A DNA stretch of 64,000 bases from Rhodococcus sp. BP22 (GCF_014281965.1 NZ_JACFTB010000005.1:403686-467685), one strand, 5' to 3'. Counted from the first letter of the stretch, positions 43,583-52,514 are shown. Notes: generated by a model from the sequence alone, not told the origin. Translations and numbers: made by a program.

Positions 43583-44626
43583 ATGGGACTTCAAGAATTC
43601 TGGTTCATAGCGATCGCAGTGTTGTTCGTCGGCTACTTCGTCCTCGAAGGGTTCGACTTCGGTGTCGGCATGCTGATTCCGGTCTTCGGACGGGCATCGG
43701 ATCCGCAGGTCGGAGAACGCAGGCGTCGCGCAGTGCTCAACACCATCGGCCCGGTGTGGGATGGCAACGAAGTGTGGCTGATCACCGCCGGAGGTGCACT
43801 GTTCGCGGCATTCCCGGAGTGGTACGCAACCCTGTTCTCCGGGTTCTACATACCGCTGCTGTTGATTCTCGTCGCGCTCATCCTGCGTATCTGCGCCATC
43901 GAGTACCGCGGCAAAATCGACGACCCGGTGTGGCGACGTCGCTGTGATCTCGGCATCGGCATCGGCTCGTGGATTCCGGCCGTGCTGTGGGGCGTCGCGT
44001 TCGCCAACATCGTGCGCGGAGTGGCAATCGACGAGAACAAGAAGGTGACCGCCGGGTTCTTCGACCTGCTCTCCCCGTATGCCCTGCTCGGCGGCGCCAC
44101 GATGGCGCTGGTGTTCGCGCTGCACGGAGCGGTGTTCATCGCGCTCAAGACTTCCGATGACGTGCACGAGGACGCGGTCAAAATGGCGGTACGACTATCG
44201 GTTCCGGCTGTCGTGGTCGGCGGCGCCTTCGCGCTGTGGACCCAACTCGCCTACGGAACGGGGTGGACGTGGATCATGGTCGCGATCGCCGCTATCGCGC
44301 TGATCGCCGTTGTCGCTCTCACCGCCAAGGTGCGCGAGGGCTGGGCATTCGTGTTCACCACGATCGCCGTCATCGCCGTCGTCGTACTGCTGTTCGGATC
44401 ACTGTTCCCCGACGTGATGCCGTCCACGACGGATCCCGCGTTCAGCTTGACCATCGAGAACGCGTCGTCGAGCCCGTACACGCTCAAGGTGATGACCTGG
44501 GCAGCTGCATTCACGGCACCGGTCGTCATCGGCTATCAGGCGTGGACGTACTGGGTGTTCCGCCAGCGCATCTCCACCGCGCACATCCCCGACTCGATCG
44601 GATTGCCGCTCGGTCGCAAGTCATGA
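43583..44626 (+). CDS. cydB: Cytochrome bd oxidase subunit II
   Basis: The second membrane subunit, 347 residues. The N-terminus MGLQEFWFIAIAVLFVGYFVLEGFDFGVGML and the next block GPVWDGNEVWLITAGGALFAAFPEWYATLFSGFY are invariant-type CydB sequence (quoted here in parts by their ends: GFDFGVGML and DGNEVWLITAGG). About eight helices follow. The start is 11 bp after the cydA stop, and the stop overlaps the cydD ATG (ATGA), so all four genes are coupled. CydB stabilises the haem cluster in CydA. Confidence 0.96.
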   Translation: MGLQEFWFIAIAVLFVGYFVLEGFDFGVGMLIPVFGRASDPQVGERRRRAVLNTIGPVWDGNEVWLITAGGALFAAFPEWYATLFSGFYIPLLLILVALILRICAIEYRGKIDDPVWRRRCDLGIGIGSWIPAVLWGVAFANIVRGVAIDENKKVTAGFFDLLSPYALLGGATMALVFALHGAVFIALKTSDDVHEDAVKMAVRLSVPAVVVGGAFALWTQLAYGTGWTWIMVAIAAIALIAVVALTAKVREGWAFVFTTIAVIAVVVLLFGSLFPDVMPSTTDPAFSLTIENASSSPYTLKVMTWAAAFTAPVVIGYQAWTYWVFRQRISTAHIPDSIGLPLGRKS

Positions 44627-46296
44627 CAGTCACCGCCGCGCCGCGCCGGGGACCGATCGACCCCCGGTTGTGGCGGTACTCGCGATCGGCGCGGCGGTAT
44701 CTGCTGTTGACAGTGCTTCTTTCGCTCGTCGATACCGCGGCGATCATCGTCTCCGCGGTCATGACAGGCACAGTGCTCGCGGGTGTCATCACCGATCCCG
44801 CAGCACGATCGATCTCGAACTGGTCCGGGCAGTTGGCAGTTCTTGCCGGAGCCATCGTGGTCAGAACTACCTCGACATGGCTGCAATCGCGCTATGCGCA
44901 TCGTGCGGCCTCGCGCGTGGTCGAAGAACTCGAGAACGACGTCCTCGCCGCCGCGTCGAACAGTGATCCGCGTCGACTCGATTCCGAGCGCGAAGGCGTT
45001 GCCACGGTCGTGACCAGGGCTTTGGGCGGTCTCGCGCCTTATCTCACCGGCTACGTGCCGGCGTTGATCCTGGCAGGAACGCTGACGCCACTGACGCTCG
45101 TGGTCATCCTGACCGAGGATCTGACATCGGCAGCGATCATCTTTTTCACGCTTCCGCTGATTCCGATCTTCATGATCCTGATCGGCCTGCTGACCAAGGG
45201 GAAGGCAGAGGCGACGCTCGAATCGATGACGCGACTCTCTGCCCAACTGCTCGACCTCCTCGCCGGACTTCCGACGCTCCGGGCACTGGGCCGTGAACAC
45301 GGGCCTGCAGCGCGGGTCCGGGCACTCGGCGAGGCACATCGCCGCGCGACCATGCGTGCACTGAAGATCGCGTTTCTGTCCTCGATGGTTCTCGAACTGC
45401 TTGCCACTCTGTGTGTCGCTCTCGTCGCCGTGAGCATCGGACTCCGACTGGTCTTCGGGGACATGGCTCTCGAGGCCGGCATCATCGCGCTGGTACTCGC
45501 ACCCGAGGTGTACGTTCCGCTACGCCGGGTCGGGGCGCAATTCCACGCCGCCGAGGACGGCGTCGCCGCGTCGGAGAAGGCGTTTGGCGTGCTGGACGAT
45601 CGCCCGACGGAGAGGGCTGGAACGCGTTCGATTCAAGCCCGTGGTGCACGGCTCGAGCTGGCTTCGATTTCTGTCGATGCCCGTGGCGGCAGCGCCCCAC
45701 ACCGACTCGACGCCGTATTCGAACCCGGCACCGTGACAGTGCTGGCCGGTGCGAACGGGGCAGGAAAGTCGACGGCGCTGAGTGTGATTCTCGCGTTGAC
45801 TGCGCCCGACGAGGGCACGGTCACGGTCGGCGGAACAGACTTGGCCGACGTCGATGTGCATTCCTGGTGGCGTCAGATCGCATGGCTCCCACAGCGACCC
45901 GTCCTTCTTCCCGGCACCCTGGAGAGCAACCTCCTGCTCACCGGGACACGGCCCGATCCCCAGGAACTCGACAGTATCTGCGCAGCAACAGGTTTCGATC
46001 AGGTTCTGGCAGAGCTACCGCTCGGATGGCAGACCGTCGTCGGTACCGGAGGTGTCGGGCTCTCCCTCGGTCAGCGCCAACGCCTCGCGCTGACACGAGT
46101 CCTGACCTCCTCGGCCCCGGTGCTTCTGTTGGACGAACCCACGGCCCACCTCGACGCGACACACGAAGCGACAGTGCTGAAAACCATTCGTCGCCTCGCC
46201 GACGAGGGCAGAACTGTCGTAGTGGTCGGTCACCGTCGTTCGGTTCTCATCAGTGCCGACACGATCATCGAAGTGCAGGCACGCCATGCTCGTTGA
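44623..46296 (+). CDS. cydD: Thiol reductant/haem ABC exporter, CydD subunit
   Basis: One half of the CydDC transporter that exports cysteine/glutathione or handles haem, needed to assemble cytochrome bd. 557 residues: a six-helix membrane domain (1-320) and an ATPase domain with Walker A AGANGAGKSTALSVIL, Q-loop WLPQRPVLLPG, signature GLSLGQRQRLALTRVL and Walker B VLLLDEPTAHLD. The ATG at 44623 overlaps the cydB stop; a longer upstream frame lies over cydB. CydD and CydC are separate genes here, whereas some relatives carry a fused gene. It overlaps cydC by 11 bp. Confidence 0.94.
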   Translation: MTVTAAPRRGPIDPRLWRYSRSARRYLLLTVLLSLVDTAAIIVSAVMTGTVLAGVITDPAARSISNWSGQLAVLAGAIVVRTTSTWLQSRYAHRAASRVVEELENDVLAAASNSDPRRLDSEREGVATVVTRALGGLAPYLTGYVPALILAGTLTPLTLVVILTEDLTSAAIIFFTLPLIPIFMILIGLLTKGKAEATLESMTRLSAQLLDLLAGLPTLRALGREHGPAARVRALGEAHRRATMRALKIAFLSSMVLELLATLCVALVAVSIGLRLVFGDMALEAGIIALVLAPEVYVPLRRVGAQFHAAEDGVAASEKAFGVLDDRPTERAGTRSIQARGARLELASISVDARGGSAPHRLDAVFEPGTVTVLAGANGAGKSTALSVILALTAPDEGTVTVGGTDLADVDVHSWWRQIAWLPQRPVLLPGTLESNLLLTGTRPDPQELDSICAATGFDQVLAELPLGWQTVVGTGGVGLSLGQRQRLALTRVLTSSAPVLLLDEPTAHLDATHEATVLKTIRRLADEGRTVVVVGHRRSVLISADTIIEVQARHAR

Positions 46297-48001
46297 CCTT
46301 CGGCGCGCTCTCGAACTTCTCGAACTTCGCCCGTCCCGAGTCGTCATGTCCGTGGCGGCAGGGGTCGCGACCTTGGGCAGCGCACTGACCCTTGCGGCAG
46401 TGTCGGCCTGGCTCATCACCCGCGCTTGGCAGATGCCACCGGTGTTGGATCTGACGGTCGCCGTCGTCGCTGTTCGAGCACTGGGCATTTCGCGCGGCGT
46501 ATTCCGATACCTGGAACGCCTGGCTACCCACGACACCGCCCTGCGCGGAACGACGTCGGCGAGAACTCGCCTCTACGAACGGCTCGCCGCAGGCAACCCG
46601 GCTGCAGCAGCGGGATTGCGTCGCGGCGATCTGATGTCGCGCACCGGCAACGACGTCGACGTGCTCGGTGACGTCGTGGTGCGAGCGATCGTGCCGATCT
46701 GCGTATCGGTAGTTCTGGCGATTGCAGCTGTCGTCGTGTTGGCGTTCGTCTCGCCGGCTGCGGCACTGATTTTGTTGCTGGCTCTCGTGGTCGCCGGGGT
46801 ACTCGCGCCCTACTGGGCGGCGAGATCTTCCGTCATCGCCGAGTCCGAGGGCATTTCGGCCCGTGCGGAGTTCAGCGAAACCGCCGTCCGCGCCCTCGAT
46901 CACGCCGGGGAATTGCGGGTCGCCGGACGATTGGACGAGACCCTTCGGGATGCTGCCGAAGCCAACCGTGCTTCGGTGAAGGCCCGCGATCGAGCGGCAC
47001 TGCCTGCAGCCTTCGCCGACGCGGCATTACCTCTCTCCATCGGTGCGGCGGTGCTGGGCTCCCTGCTGGTCGGTATCTCGTTGTACGGCAGCACGGGTGG
47101 AACAGCTGGTGGTATGACACCGATGGCGTTGGCGATCATCGTGCTCGTGCCGCTTTCCGCCTTCGAGGCGACCTCTGCGCTGCCTGGAGCCGCCATTGCA
47201 CTCACGAGAGCACGCATTTCGGCGTCACGCATCGTGGAACTGCTGGACGCTGCGGACGAGGCCGCTCCGCAGACAGTGAATGATCTGGACTCGCTCACCG
47301 ACCGTGTCTCTGCGAAAAACTTGCGGTGCGGCTGGCCGGGGTCATCCTCGACTACGGTGCCGGTCGATCTCGATGTCGGTCCCGGAGCGAGGGTAGCGAT
47401 CGTCGGCCCCAGCGGCATCGGCAAGAGCACCCTCTTGATGACGATCGCGGGACTGCTGCCACCGATCAGCGGAACCGTCGAGGGCTCCGGCGCCCGTTTC
47501 TTCGCCGAAGATGCACACTTGTTCGACACCTCGATTCTCGAAAACCTGAGGGTGGCACGAGGCGACGTGCAGCCGGACGAGGCGGTCGAGGCGCTCGACC
47601 GAGTCGGCCTCGGCGCTTGGATCTCTTCCCTCCCGGACGGCATCGACACGACCCTCGTCGGCGGTGCGCAGGCGGTGTCCGGAGGTCAGCGTCGACGCAT
47701 TCTGCTGGCTCGTGCGCTGTTGTCCGACGCGCCGATTCTGCTGCTGGACGAACCGACCGAACACCTCGACGACGACGGGGGAGCGCAGCTGTTGCGACGG
47801 CTCCTCGATCGCTCCGACGGTATCGTCGACGGGAATCGTGCGGTCGTGGTGGTAACGCATCAGCTTCCGGAGGACAACCATGCTGACCTGGTCTTGGACC
47901 TCGGCTTTTCCGGCGGAAATATTCCTTTGCCGACTTCGGAATCGCGGCGTACTTTGTTGAGTACACGGGAGAGGAGGTGGTCTGACGTTGAAGAACTCTA
48001 G
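46286..48001 (+). CDS. cydC: Thiol reductant/haem ABC exporter, CydC subunit
   Basis: Partner of CydD, 571 residues: MLVDLRRALELLELRPSRVV, then a membrane domain with ALGISRGVFRYLERLATHDTALR (the conserved CydC segment), and an ATPase domain with Walker A GPSGIGKSTLLMTIAG, signature AVSGGQRRRILLARALL and Walker B ILLLDEPTEHLDDDGG. Start ATG 46286 lies inside the cydD end (11-bp overlap), consistent with coupling; an upstream in-frame start at 46253 would extend the overlap without conserved sequence. It ends the operon; a structured RNA-like region follows. Confidence 0.94.
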   Translation: MLVDLRRALELLELRPSRVVMSVAAGVATLGSALTLAAVSAWLITRAWQMPPVLDLTVAVVAVRALGISRGVFRYLERLATHDTALRGTTSARTRLYERLAAGNPAAAAGLRRGDLMSRTGNDVDVLGDVVVRAIVPICVSVVLAIAAVVVLAFVSPAAALILLLALVVAGVLAPYWAARSSVIAESEGISARAEFSETAVRALDHAGELRVAGRLDETLRDAAEANRASVKARDRAALPAAFADAALPLSIGAAVLGSLLVGISLYGSTGGTAGGMTPMALAIIVLVPLSAFEATSALPGAAIALTRARISASRIVELLDAADEAAPQTVNDLDSLTDRVSAKNLRCGWPGSSSTTVPVDLDVGPGARVAIVGPSGIGKSTLLMTIAGLLPPISGTVEGSGARFFAEDAHLFDTSILENLRVARGDVQPDEAVEALDRVGLGAWISSLPDGIDTTLVGGAQAVSGGQRRRILLARALLSDAPILLLDEPTEHLDDDGGAQLLRRLLDRSDGIVDGNRAVVVVTHQLPEDNHADLVLDLGFSGGNIPLPTSESRRTLLSTRERRWSDVEEL

Positions 48002-48094
48002 GACGCGTGAGGTGGCTGTCAGCTAGCCGCAACCGCTGACGGATTCACTTTTCGAAGACCGCGTGAGCGGCAAGCGAATCCAAGGCAGCTACCC

Positions 48095-48156
48095 GGCCCC
48101 CGAGCCCTCGGTCTTATCCGGCCGAGACCTGAAAGCAGGTATGGCTCGGGGGCCGT
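48095..48156. ncRNA. Predicted three-way-junction RNA or complex terminator after cydC
   Basis: An outer 13-bp stem, CGGCCCCCGAGCC (48095-48107) with GGCTCGGGGGCCG (48144-48156), encloses two small hairpins: CTCGG...CCGAG (48108-48127) and ACCTG-AAAG-CAGGT (48128-48141). An alternative stem GGTCT...AGACC would exclude the first hairpin. It lies between the convergent cydC and nitrobindin-like genes. There is no T-run. It could be a terminator, a processed 3' RNA or a regulatory element. I do not match it to a known riboswitch class. Confidence 0.5.
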
Positions 48157-48216
48157 TCGCGTGCGCCGGGGACCACTGTGTCGGGACAGATGAGGTGCTC
48201 CGGACCGATGAGGGTC

Positions 48217-48891
48217 TCAGCCGATATAGCGGACGAGGCGAGCGGAGAGCCGTGGTGCCAGCTCGCCGTCGGCGTCGACACGTTCCTCGACGTACGCGAG
48301 GTCGGCACCATCGACGATGCCGTAGAGCCGCTTGGCGCCACCGACGAGGGCGCCCGAAGTGGACCGGATGACGACATCGGTCGCGAGTTCCCACGAAGTC
48401 TGATTGAGCGCGTGCCCGTAATAGAGTTCGACGACGCCGGTGCTGTGCGTCAGCAGAAACTCGATGACCTCAGGCGTCTCGCTACCCTTGACGTCATCGC
48501 CGGTGATCCGCCAGAAGCCGGTTTCGCGAAGGTCGGGATGCGCGTAGTTTCCGTCGGAGTCAAGGCGCCACGAGCGAGATTCCCAGCTGAGGTAGGCACC
48601 GCCGTCGTGTGAGACGACAATTTGCTGCCCGAACGGGTACTCCTGTCCCGACTCGGGATCGCGACCCTCGCCTTCGCCGCGCCAAACGCCGACCAACGGA
48701 AGCAGCGCAAGCATCGCTGGATTCAGTTCGGGTCCCAGGCGAAGGTTGGCGGTGTCTTCAGGGTGCGGAAGATCCGGCAACGTCGGAATGTTGCGTGCCG
48801 ACGCCGCCGCAAACTTCTCGGCAGCTTCGGCGATCGCATCATTGGCGGACCGTGTGGTCTCGCCAGACCCGTCGGCTGGGCGCTCGGTCAC
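48217..48891 (-). CDS. Nitrobindin/FABP-like beta-barrel protein
   Basis: A 224-residue protein of the FABP/nitrobindin-like family (DUF1794; Rv0813c type). The first 55 residues are a helical extension; the barrel begins [20 protein letters not shown], continues [22 protein letters not shown] and ETGFWRI, and closes with [24 protein letters not shown]. Nitrobindins bind haem through a C-terminal His, which is not evident here, so a fatty-acid or other hydrophobic ligand is also possible. The GTG start overlaps the stop of a 32-residue membrane-protein gene (GTGA), so its translation is probably coupled to it. Confidence 0.82.
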   Translation of the reverse strand: MTERPADGSGETTRSANDAIAEAAEKFAAASARNIPTLPDLPHPEDTANLRLGPELNPAMLALLPLVGVWRGEGEGRDPESGQEYPFGQQIVVSHDGGAYLSWESRSWRLDSDGNYAHPDLRETGFWRITGDDVKGSETPEVIEFLLTHSTGVVELYYGHALNQTSWELATDVVIRSTSGALVGGAKRLYGIVDGADLAYVEERVDADGELAPRLSARLVRYIG

Positions 48892-48986
48892 GATTCTTCA
48901 GTGACCAAGCGGTAGACGACGTAGAGCGAGAACGCGATGATGGCTACTGCAGCCAGTGCCAGCAGAAGCTCGAAGAAGATGACCAC
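48888..48986 (-). CDS. 32-residue single-span membrane microprotein
   Basis: A small frame from GTG 48986: [20 protein letters not shown] then [12 protein letters not shown]. It is one hydrophobic helix with a short charged C-terminus. Its TGA overlaps the GTG of the nitrobindin-like gene by 4 bp. TAAACT (48994-48999) stands exactly 7 nt before the GTG, a leaderless promoter pattern, which supports both the start and the gene. Function unknown; it may recruit or regulate its coupled neighbour at the membrane. Confidence 0.6.
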   Translation of the reverse strand: MVIFFELLLALAAVAIIAFSLYVVYRLVTEES

Positions 48987-48993
48987 GACGCCG

Positions 48994-48999
48994 AGTTTA
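48994..48999 (-). promoter_or_regulatory. Putative leaderless -10 box of the microprotein gene
   Basis: On the minus strand TAAACT is followed by CGGCGTC and then the GTG at 48986. This is the same hexamer as at purB. Confidence 0.45.
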
Positions 49000-49145
49000 G
49001 ACCCACCCGATTCACTGCGCAGAATCGCGGTGGGGACAACGCCGAAGTCGATAGTGCCATCTCCCAGAATCCCGGCCCCTGACATCGGGGTTTCACACTC
49101 AGTAGCAAACGATGGGGGCTGGGCGCGGTACCTTCTCCAGTGTGG

Positions 49146-49168
49146 TGTCGGGCGGTCTGCGCCCGACA
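49146..49168 (+). promoter_or_regulatory. Leader hairpin upstream of the cutinase-like gene
   Basis: TGTCGGGC (49146-49153) pairs with GCCCGACA (49161-49168) and is followed by TCTTTTGTCT. It lies 50 bp before the start codon. The form is that of a weak intrinsic terminator, so attenuation is conceivable. Confidence 0.4.
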
Positions 49169-49218
49169 TCTTTTGTCTGGTCGAAAGCTGTCTCGAAGTG
49201 TGCTGGAGAGGATCTCGA

Positions 49219-50634
49219 ATGCGTCGCCGAACACGTGCGGGCTCGATATTGACGAAGTCCGCGACGCTGGGGGTGGCGTTGATCCTTGCTGTTCCCGCGG
49301 CAGCAGCCGCATCTCCGGAATCGGGCTCGTCGACGACGGGGTCTGCAGGCGCGCCCTCGTCCGAAGAAGACGGCCCGAACATCGACCCGAACAACTTTGC
49401 CCAACAGTGCCCGGACGTTCTGATGCTCGCAGTGTCCGGTGCAACCGACTCGGACGCCGATCGTGATCCGCTGAACGAAGAACCCCGTTCGCCTATGGCC
49501 AATTGGGTGGGTAACGTGACGCTCCCTGCCGGCCAGGCCGGAGCGAGCAACCCGGGATCGGTCGGCTGGCTCTACGTCCCGTATCCATCGACGTACGGAG
49601 TGGGACTCCTCTCCGACGTGCCCACGTATCAAGAATCGGTTGCCGCAGGCGTCGCCTCGACCAACCGTCTGCTCGACGAGTACAAGAGCAAGTGCGGCGA
49701 GAACACCAAGTTCGTGCTCCTCGGCTACAGCGTCGGCGGCGAGGTGGTCGAGCGTGTCGCGATGGAACTCGGCCACCGCGCACCCGATGCGCTCGTCACG
49801 GGCGAAGACATCGCCGGTGTTGCACTCTTGGGGGATCCGTACCGACCTGCAGGCGTACCCAATATCGACGAGCCCGGCCCGACACGCGGTGGGTTCCAGT
49901 CGCCGGAGGCCAAGGATTACGGCACGCTGAACGACAAGATGACGTGGGCTTGTCGGCCCTACGATCTCGCGTGCGACGCTCCCGAGAACATTCTTGCGCT
50001 GCAACTGGCACTCGGAGTGCTCGGACAGATGCGGCTGACAGTGCTCGACCCCGTGCAGACCGTCGCCGACTTCGCCCGCACCGTGACCTCCATAGCCACC
50101 CGCGCGATCGTCGACATCGTCACCCAGCAGGACTGGGTCGGGTCCGAGGAGACGCTGCTCGAAGTGCTTCTCAAGGTTTCCGATCGGACCTACCAGGTCG
50201 ACGAGGGGAAAGCCCGTGCAGAGCTGACTCCCGAGCGGCTGCGCGAAGACCTCGAATGGGCGATGGGGCCAGGGGCCGAGACGGTGCGTGCCAAAGTGCG
50301 TGCCGAAGGCGAAGGTTTGGTGGAGAACAACAAGGGAATAGTCGACGTCCTCATCGAGCCGTACATCTTTCTCGGATTCCTCCAACACCTGTCGTACTGG
50401 AACAACAATCCGAATGACGGCCGTGTGTGGGAGAGCGAAAAAATTGTCGCCTGGGTGACGGATCTGGCCGAAACCGAACGCGAGAAAAAGGGCGTCGACG
50501 ACGCACCTCTGGCACCCTCTGAGGTCGATCCCAGCCCAGCTCCGCAAACACTCCCGACGCCCGGAACCCCCACTCGTGACACCGATTTGGAAGCACTGCT
50601 CGATTCCTTCGGCGTAGCGCTACCGCAGAACTAG
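49219..50634 (+). CDS. Secreted cutinase-like (alpha/beta-hydrolase) protein
   Basis: An exported serine-hydrolase-fold protein of 471 residues. MRRRTRAGSILTKSATLGVALILAVPAAAAA is a signal peptide (basic start, hydrophobic core, Ala-rich cleavage zone). The cutinase-type fold follows: CPDVLMLAVSGATDS, VGWLYVPYPSTYG, and the nucleophile elbow FVLLGYSVGGEVVERVAMELG, where the usual Gly-Ala after the serine is Val-Gly-Gly. GVALLGDPYRP comes next. The C-terminal third (HLSYWNNNPNDGRVWESEKI) should hold the catalytic His/Asp region, and a Pro-rich tail ends it. Possible substrates are esters of mycolic acids or the cell envelope. The start follows GGAGAGG by 7 nt. Confidence 0.83.
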   Translation: MRRRTRAGSILTKSATLGVALILAVPAAAAASPESGSSTTGSAGAPSSEEDGPNIDPNNFAQQCPDVLMLAVSGATDSDADRDPLNEEPRSPMANWVGNVTLPAGQAGASNPGSVGWLYVPYPSTYGVGLLSDVPTYQESVAAGVASTNRLLDEYKSKCGENTKFVLLGYSVGGEVVERVAMELGHRAPDALVTGEDIAGVALLGDPYRPAGVPNIDEPGPTRGGFQSPEAKDYGTLNDKMTWACRPYDLACDAPENILALQLALGVLGQMRLTVLDPVQTVADFARTVTSIATRAIVDIVTQQDWVGSEETLLEVLLKVSDRTYQVDEGKARAELTPERLREDLEWAMGPGAETVRAKVRAEGEGLVENNKGIVDVLIEPYIFLGFLQHLSYWNNNPNDGRVWESEKIVAWVTDLAETEREKKGVDDAPLAPSEVDPSPAPQTLPTPGTPTRDTDLEALLDSFGVALPQN

Positions 50635-50645
50635 GACAGAGCACG

Positions 50646-50690
50646 AAAGAGCCCCGCATCGAAGAAGAATCGATGCGGGGCTCTTTCTTG
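50646..50690. terminator. Terminator between the cutinase-like and DUF1416 genes
   Basis: AAAGAGCCCCGCATCG (50646-50661) and CGATGCGGGGCTCTTT (50671-50686) form a perfect 16-bp stem with an A-rich loop, then TCTTG. It separates two converging genes and can act in both directions. Confidence 0.9.
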
Positions 50691-50702
50691 CTCTGTATGA
50701 AA

Positions 50703-51008
50703 TCAGGCTCCGACGGTCACATCCGCCGAGTGCACGCCTGCACCCTCCGGGGTGATCACCGCGTCACCGTTGCCGGACGCGGACAATGCACGCAAGGTCC
50801 ACTTGCCGGGTGCCGCGAAGAACCGGAAGTCTCCGGTTCCCGACGCCACTACCTCTGCTGTGAACTCGCCGGTGCCGTCGAGCAAACGCACGAATGCGCC
50901 GCCCACAGGCTCACCGTCGGTGGCAAGAACACGACCGGTGATGACGGTCTCCTTCTCGACATCGACGCCTGCCGGAATCGTTTGGCCTTGAACGGGTGCT
51001 CCGCACAT
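50703..51008 (-). CDS. DUF1416 (SseC-like) protein
   Basis: A 101-residue beta-rich protein always found next to the rhodanese gene in mycolic-acid bacteria (Rv0814c, sseC2). It begins MCGAPVQGQTIPAGVDVEKE and contains a carboxypeptidase-regulatory-like strand pattern: VITGRVLATDGEPVGGAFVRLLDG and FRFFAAPGKWTLRALS. The N-terminal Cys2 is notable. The role is unknown but tied to sulfur metabolism by its constant context. The ATG at 51008 is only 2 bp from the rhodanese stop, so it is last in that operon. Confidence 0.85.
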   Translation of the reverse strand: MCGAPVQGQTIPAGVDVEKETVITGRVLATDGEPVGGAFVRLLDGTGEFTAEVVASGTGDFRFFAAPGKWTLRALSASGNGDAVITPEGAGVHSADVTVGA

Positions 51009-51010
51009 GA

Positions 51011-51847
51011 TCAGTGAACCTCCAACTCGATGGGTGCTCCCACGAGGGAGCCGTACTCGACCCAGCTGCCGTCGTAGTTCTTGACGTCGGACTTGCCGAG
51101 AAGTTCCTTCAAAACGAACCAGGTGTGGCTCGAGCGCTCGCCGATGCGGCAGTAAGCGATGGTCGCCTTGCCCTCGTCGTAGCCCTTTTCCTTGTACAGC
51201 GCCTCGAGGGCGTCGTCGTTCTTGAACGTGCCGTCCTCGTTTGCAGTGGTGCTCCACGGGATGTTGATCGCAGAGGGTACGTGTCCACGCTGCTGCGCCT
51301 GCTCCTGCGGCAGGTGCGCCGGCGCGAGGATCTTGCCGGAGAACTCGTCGGGGGAGCGAACATCAATGAGGTTCTTGTTGCCGATGGCGTCGATGACCTC
51401 GTCGCGGAATGCGCGGATCGACAGGTCGGGCGCTTGTGCCCGGTACTGTGTCGTGTCCCGGGTGACGACATCGCTCGACAGCGGACGACCGTCGAGTTCC
51501 CACTTCTTACGGCCGCCGTCGATGAGCTTGACGTCCTTGTGGCCGTACAGCTTGAAGTACCAGTACGCGTAGGCGGCGAACCAGTTGTTGTTGCCGCCGT
51601 ACAGCACGATGGTGTCGTCGTTGGCGATTCCCTTCGCCGACAGGAGATCTGAGAACTGCTCCTGGCCGAGGAAGTCGCGGCGAACCGGGTCCTGCAGGTC
51701 CTTGCGCCAGTCGAGTTTCACTGCGCCTTCGATGTGACCGCCGTCGTAGGCGCTTGCATCTTCGTCGACCTCGACGAAAACGGTCTTCGTGGCGTTCAGG
51801 TTCTGCTCGGCCCAGTCGGCAGAGACCAGGACGTCGGAGCGGGCCAT
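51011..51847 (-). CDS. Thiosulfate sulfurtransferase (tandem rhodanese, CysA2/SseA type)
   Basis: A two-domain rhodanese of 278 residues that moves sulfane sulfur from thiosulfate to cyanide, thioredoxin or other acceptors. The inactive N-terminal domain contains DEDASAYDGGHIEGAVKLDW. The C-terminal domain has NLIDVRSPDEFSGKI and the active-site loop AYCRIGERSSHTWF with the catalytic Cys in CRIGERS, the thiosulfate-type loop. The ATG at 51847 follows GAAAGGAAA; the longer upstream frame runs over the DUF4395 gene. It sits second in a DUF4395-rhodanese-DUF1416 operon preceded by a polycysteine mini-ORF. Confidence 0.94.
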   Translation of the reverse strand: MARSDVLVSADWAEQNLNATKTVFVEVDEDASAYDGGHIEGAVKLDWRKDLQDPVRRDFLGQEQFSDLLSAKGIANDDTIVLYGGNNNWFAAYAYWYFKLYGHKDVKLIDGGRKKWELDGRPLSSDVVTRDTTQYRAQAPDLSIRAFRDEVIDAIGNKNLIDVRSPDEFSGKILAPAHLPQEQAQQRGHVPSAINIPWSTTANEDGTFKNDDALEALYKEKGYDEGKATIAYCRIGERSSHTWFVLKELLGKSDVKNYDGSWVEYGSLVGAPIELEVH

Positions 51848-51921
51848 GGGTTTCCTTTCGGTGATGGATATCAGAGGGAGAAATTGTGTCGGTAGGGATG
51901 GGTGGTAGGTGGGTAGGTATG

Positions 51922-52389
51922 TCAGGCGCTGGCGGTATGCGGTCGCGCTCGCGCCACGAGGGGATAGATCTGGCAGCCGAGGCACACGGCGAAGGCTGCA
52001 TTCAGGAAAGCCGCGAACAGGGCGAAGCCGGTGGCCACAGCGCCGAAAGTCGGTAGCCCAGCGGCGAAACCGATGACACCGGCGGCCGCGAACAGGAAGC
52101 CGACGAGCTGCGCGAATCTCAGCGGCGGCGTCGGCTCGCGCTCTTCGGCCGGCGACAACCTCGGTGCGACGAGCAGTCCGAACAGTCGGCCGTAGGGGCT
52201 GCGCTTCGGACCGAAGGCAGCGCCGATCGCGAAGACCACGGCCTGCGCAGCGAGAAGCGCTGCCGCGGCATCGATGGAAAAGGACGACAACAGAAGAACC
52301 GCGACGAGCACGGCGGTGGTGATCCAGGCCGCGAATCGTGGGCCACGGGCGTCGACTTGCTCGACCGCGGACTGTAGGTCGGTAGACAT
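51922..52389 (-). CDS. DUF4395 membrane protein
   Basis: A 155-residue protein with four hydrophobic segments (AAWITTAVLVAVLLLSSFSID, AALLAAQAVVFAIGAAFG, LRFAQLVGFLFAAAGVIGFA, and TGFALFAAFLNAAFAVCLGC). The family signature is the C-terminal VCLGCQIYPLVAR, with two cysteines that could be redox-active or bind sulfur. The N-terminus MSTDLQSAVEQVDARGPRF is set at the ATG at 52389, after CAGGAG; the long upstream frame covers the leader. It is the first long gene of the rhodanese operon. The DUF4395 role is not established. Confidence 0.85.
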   Translation of the reverse strand: MSTDLQSAVEQVDARGPRFAAWITTAVLVAVLLLSSFSIDAAAALLAAQAVVFAIGAAFGPKRSPYGRLFGLLVAPRLSPAEEREPTPPLRFAQLVGFLFAAAGVIGFAAGLPTFGAVATGFALFAAFLNAAFAVCLGCQIYPLVARARPHTASA

Positions 52390-52514
52390 CGAGAAAGTGC
52401 TCCTGTTGCTTAATTTGTTGACCGGGTTGGGTGTCGAGGCGGGTCCGACAAATCGGAACCGGCACATCTGCAAAGGGGTAGTAAAGGATCTACCCGTGAT
52501 CGCCTGAAGATTTT

